A stretch of DNA of 15,926 nucleotides from CAZPEV01 sp964585635 (lineage in GTDB: Bacteria; Zixibacteria; MSB-5A5; GN15; JAAZOE01): positions 1 to 15,926 of the forward strand of contig CAZPEV010000063.1 in assembly GCA_964585635.1 (NCBI GenBank). Reading direction: 5' to 3'. The position numbers were made by a program, and so were the translations under genes. Every line of letters begins with the position of its first letter. Position 1 is the first letter of the stretch. Below, piece by piece: positions 15,221-15,926 of the stretch. Below the pieces are notes generated by a model. The model worked only from the letters and a program-made list of their open reading frames with translations. It was not told the origin of the DNA and ran no database searches.

Positions 15221-15926
15221 ATGAAAGTCATCGATATAACGGATAAATATAAGGAATATATTCTTCGCGGCCATGATTCAGCGGCGTATGAAAATTCCTA
15301 TCCGGCCTTATTCGAACATTACTGCCATTACTGGGGGAAGCGGGCTCCCTTTACGGCAATCATTAGCGGGGCGGAAGTGGATCGGAATCGCAACCTCTTG
15401 ACCGGCGGCCTGAGTCGCATAGAAGCCCGTTTTGCGCGGGCGGGATTTGAGATGGCCAAGAGGCCGGTAGCCCTCTTTGTGGGACAGGACGTATCAAATG
15501 GCCATGCCTTTGAAGACGATGGAACATTCGTCGTTTGGCTCCCGGTCGAGACCTATACCTCACCCATTAAGGTCGTGGTCTTTGTTACGCATGAAATCGT
15601 CCATGCGTTTCATTATCAGGCGGTGCCGGAATTCTATTTTCACACACGGTCGGAACAGCACCGCCAGTCGCGGCGGCTGATTACAGAGGGGATGGCCACT
15701 TATGCAACGGCTGCTGTCCTTGGCATTGATGACGAGGCGGCGCTGTGGGCGGACTATCTTAACGAGCATAGGCGGCGAGAGTGGATGGCGCAGTGCCGGA
15801 ACAATCGCGTCCGCTTGGCGCGATTCATGATTGACCGCTTCAACGACAATGATCCCAAAAACGACATCTTCCGGGCCGCCGACGCAGGCGACATCTTCCG
15901 ATTCCGGGCCGGTTACTACGTCGGTG
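15221..15926 (+). CDS. Gluzincin-like zinc metallopeptidase, 3' end outside the window
   Basis: An open frame of 235 codons starts at ATG 15221, with GGAGG about 10 nt upstream, and runs off the right edge with no stop. It contains THEIVHAFHY (HEXXH at residues 124-128) and then ITEGMATYATA (154-164). Glu156, 28 residues after the motif, is placed as the third zinc ligand of a gluzincin. This layout resembles DUF2268-type predicted zinc proteases, but I cannot name the family securely. No signal peptide is visible, so a cytoplasmic enzyme is likely. The terminator at 15095-15121 separates it from the M32 gene, so it is probably transcribed on its own; no clear promoter is seen in the gap. Function and substrate are unknown. 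Confidence 0.8.
   Translation, partial: MKVIDITDKYKEYILRGHDSAAYENSYPALFEHYCHYWGKRAPFTAIISGAEVDRNRNLLTGGLSRIEARFARAGFEMAKRPVALFVGQDVSNGHAFEDDGTFVVWLPVETYTSPIKVVVFVTHEIVHAFHYQAVPEFYFHTRSEQHRQSRRLITEGMATYATAAVLGIDDEAALWADYLNEHRRREWMAQCRNNRVRLARFMIDRFNDNDPKNDIFRAADAGDIFRFRAGYYVG

Overview
The window reads as a chromosomal segment of a Gram-negative (diderm) bacterium. The best fit is an uncultured lineage of the FCB superphylum, such as Zixibacteria. That placement is inferred from protein style: tandem dockerin-type repeats ending in FKGG, a C-terminal domain with the NYPNPFNP signature, an outer-membrane barrel of the DUF5723 type, and a lipoprotein-like protein with a KKPEAPSW motif after its cysteine. 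No rRNA, tRNA, insertion sequence, CRISPR array or phage gene was seen.

Region 1 (14-3937, minus strand) is part of a type II secretion / type IV pilus-like operon. Its order is assembly ATPase (GspE/PilB), platform protein (GspF/PilC), a pilin-like protein and a GspG-like pseudopilin; it probably continues past the left edge. The ATPase carries a clear tandem MshEN-type N-terminal motif, which predicts control by cyclic di-GMP. Divergent from it (4007-5686, plus) is an Omp85/BamA-like outer-membrane protein with a single POTRA-like domain.

Region 2 (5839-8004, plus) holds a secreted HEXXH metalloprotease of the MXAN_6640 type with two C-terminal dockerin-like repeats. It is followed by a small zinc-ribbon protein behind a consensus sigma-70 promoter, and then a strong hairpin.

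Region 3 (8119-13131, minus) is a tight three-gene operon. It encodes a large beta-rich lipoprotein-like protein, a DUF5723-like outer-membrane barrel, and a secreted M6 (immune inhibitor A-like) metalloprotease with a type-9-style C-terminal domain. This is the best candidate in the window for an uncharacterised envelope system.

Region 4 (13543-15926, plus) holds an M32 carboxypeptidase (carboxypeptidase Taq family) with a strong terminator, then a gluzincin-like metallopeptidase cut by the right edge. A 411-base intergenic region with several inverted repeats separates regions 3 and 4.

Overall the window joins a secretion machine, outer-membrane assembly or barrel proteins, and four unrelated zinc-peptidase-like genes. 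Two of the proteases carry signal peptides and different C-terminal tails. A plausible but unproven reading is that the envelope machinery exports and displays these enzymes.
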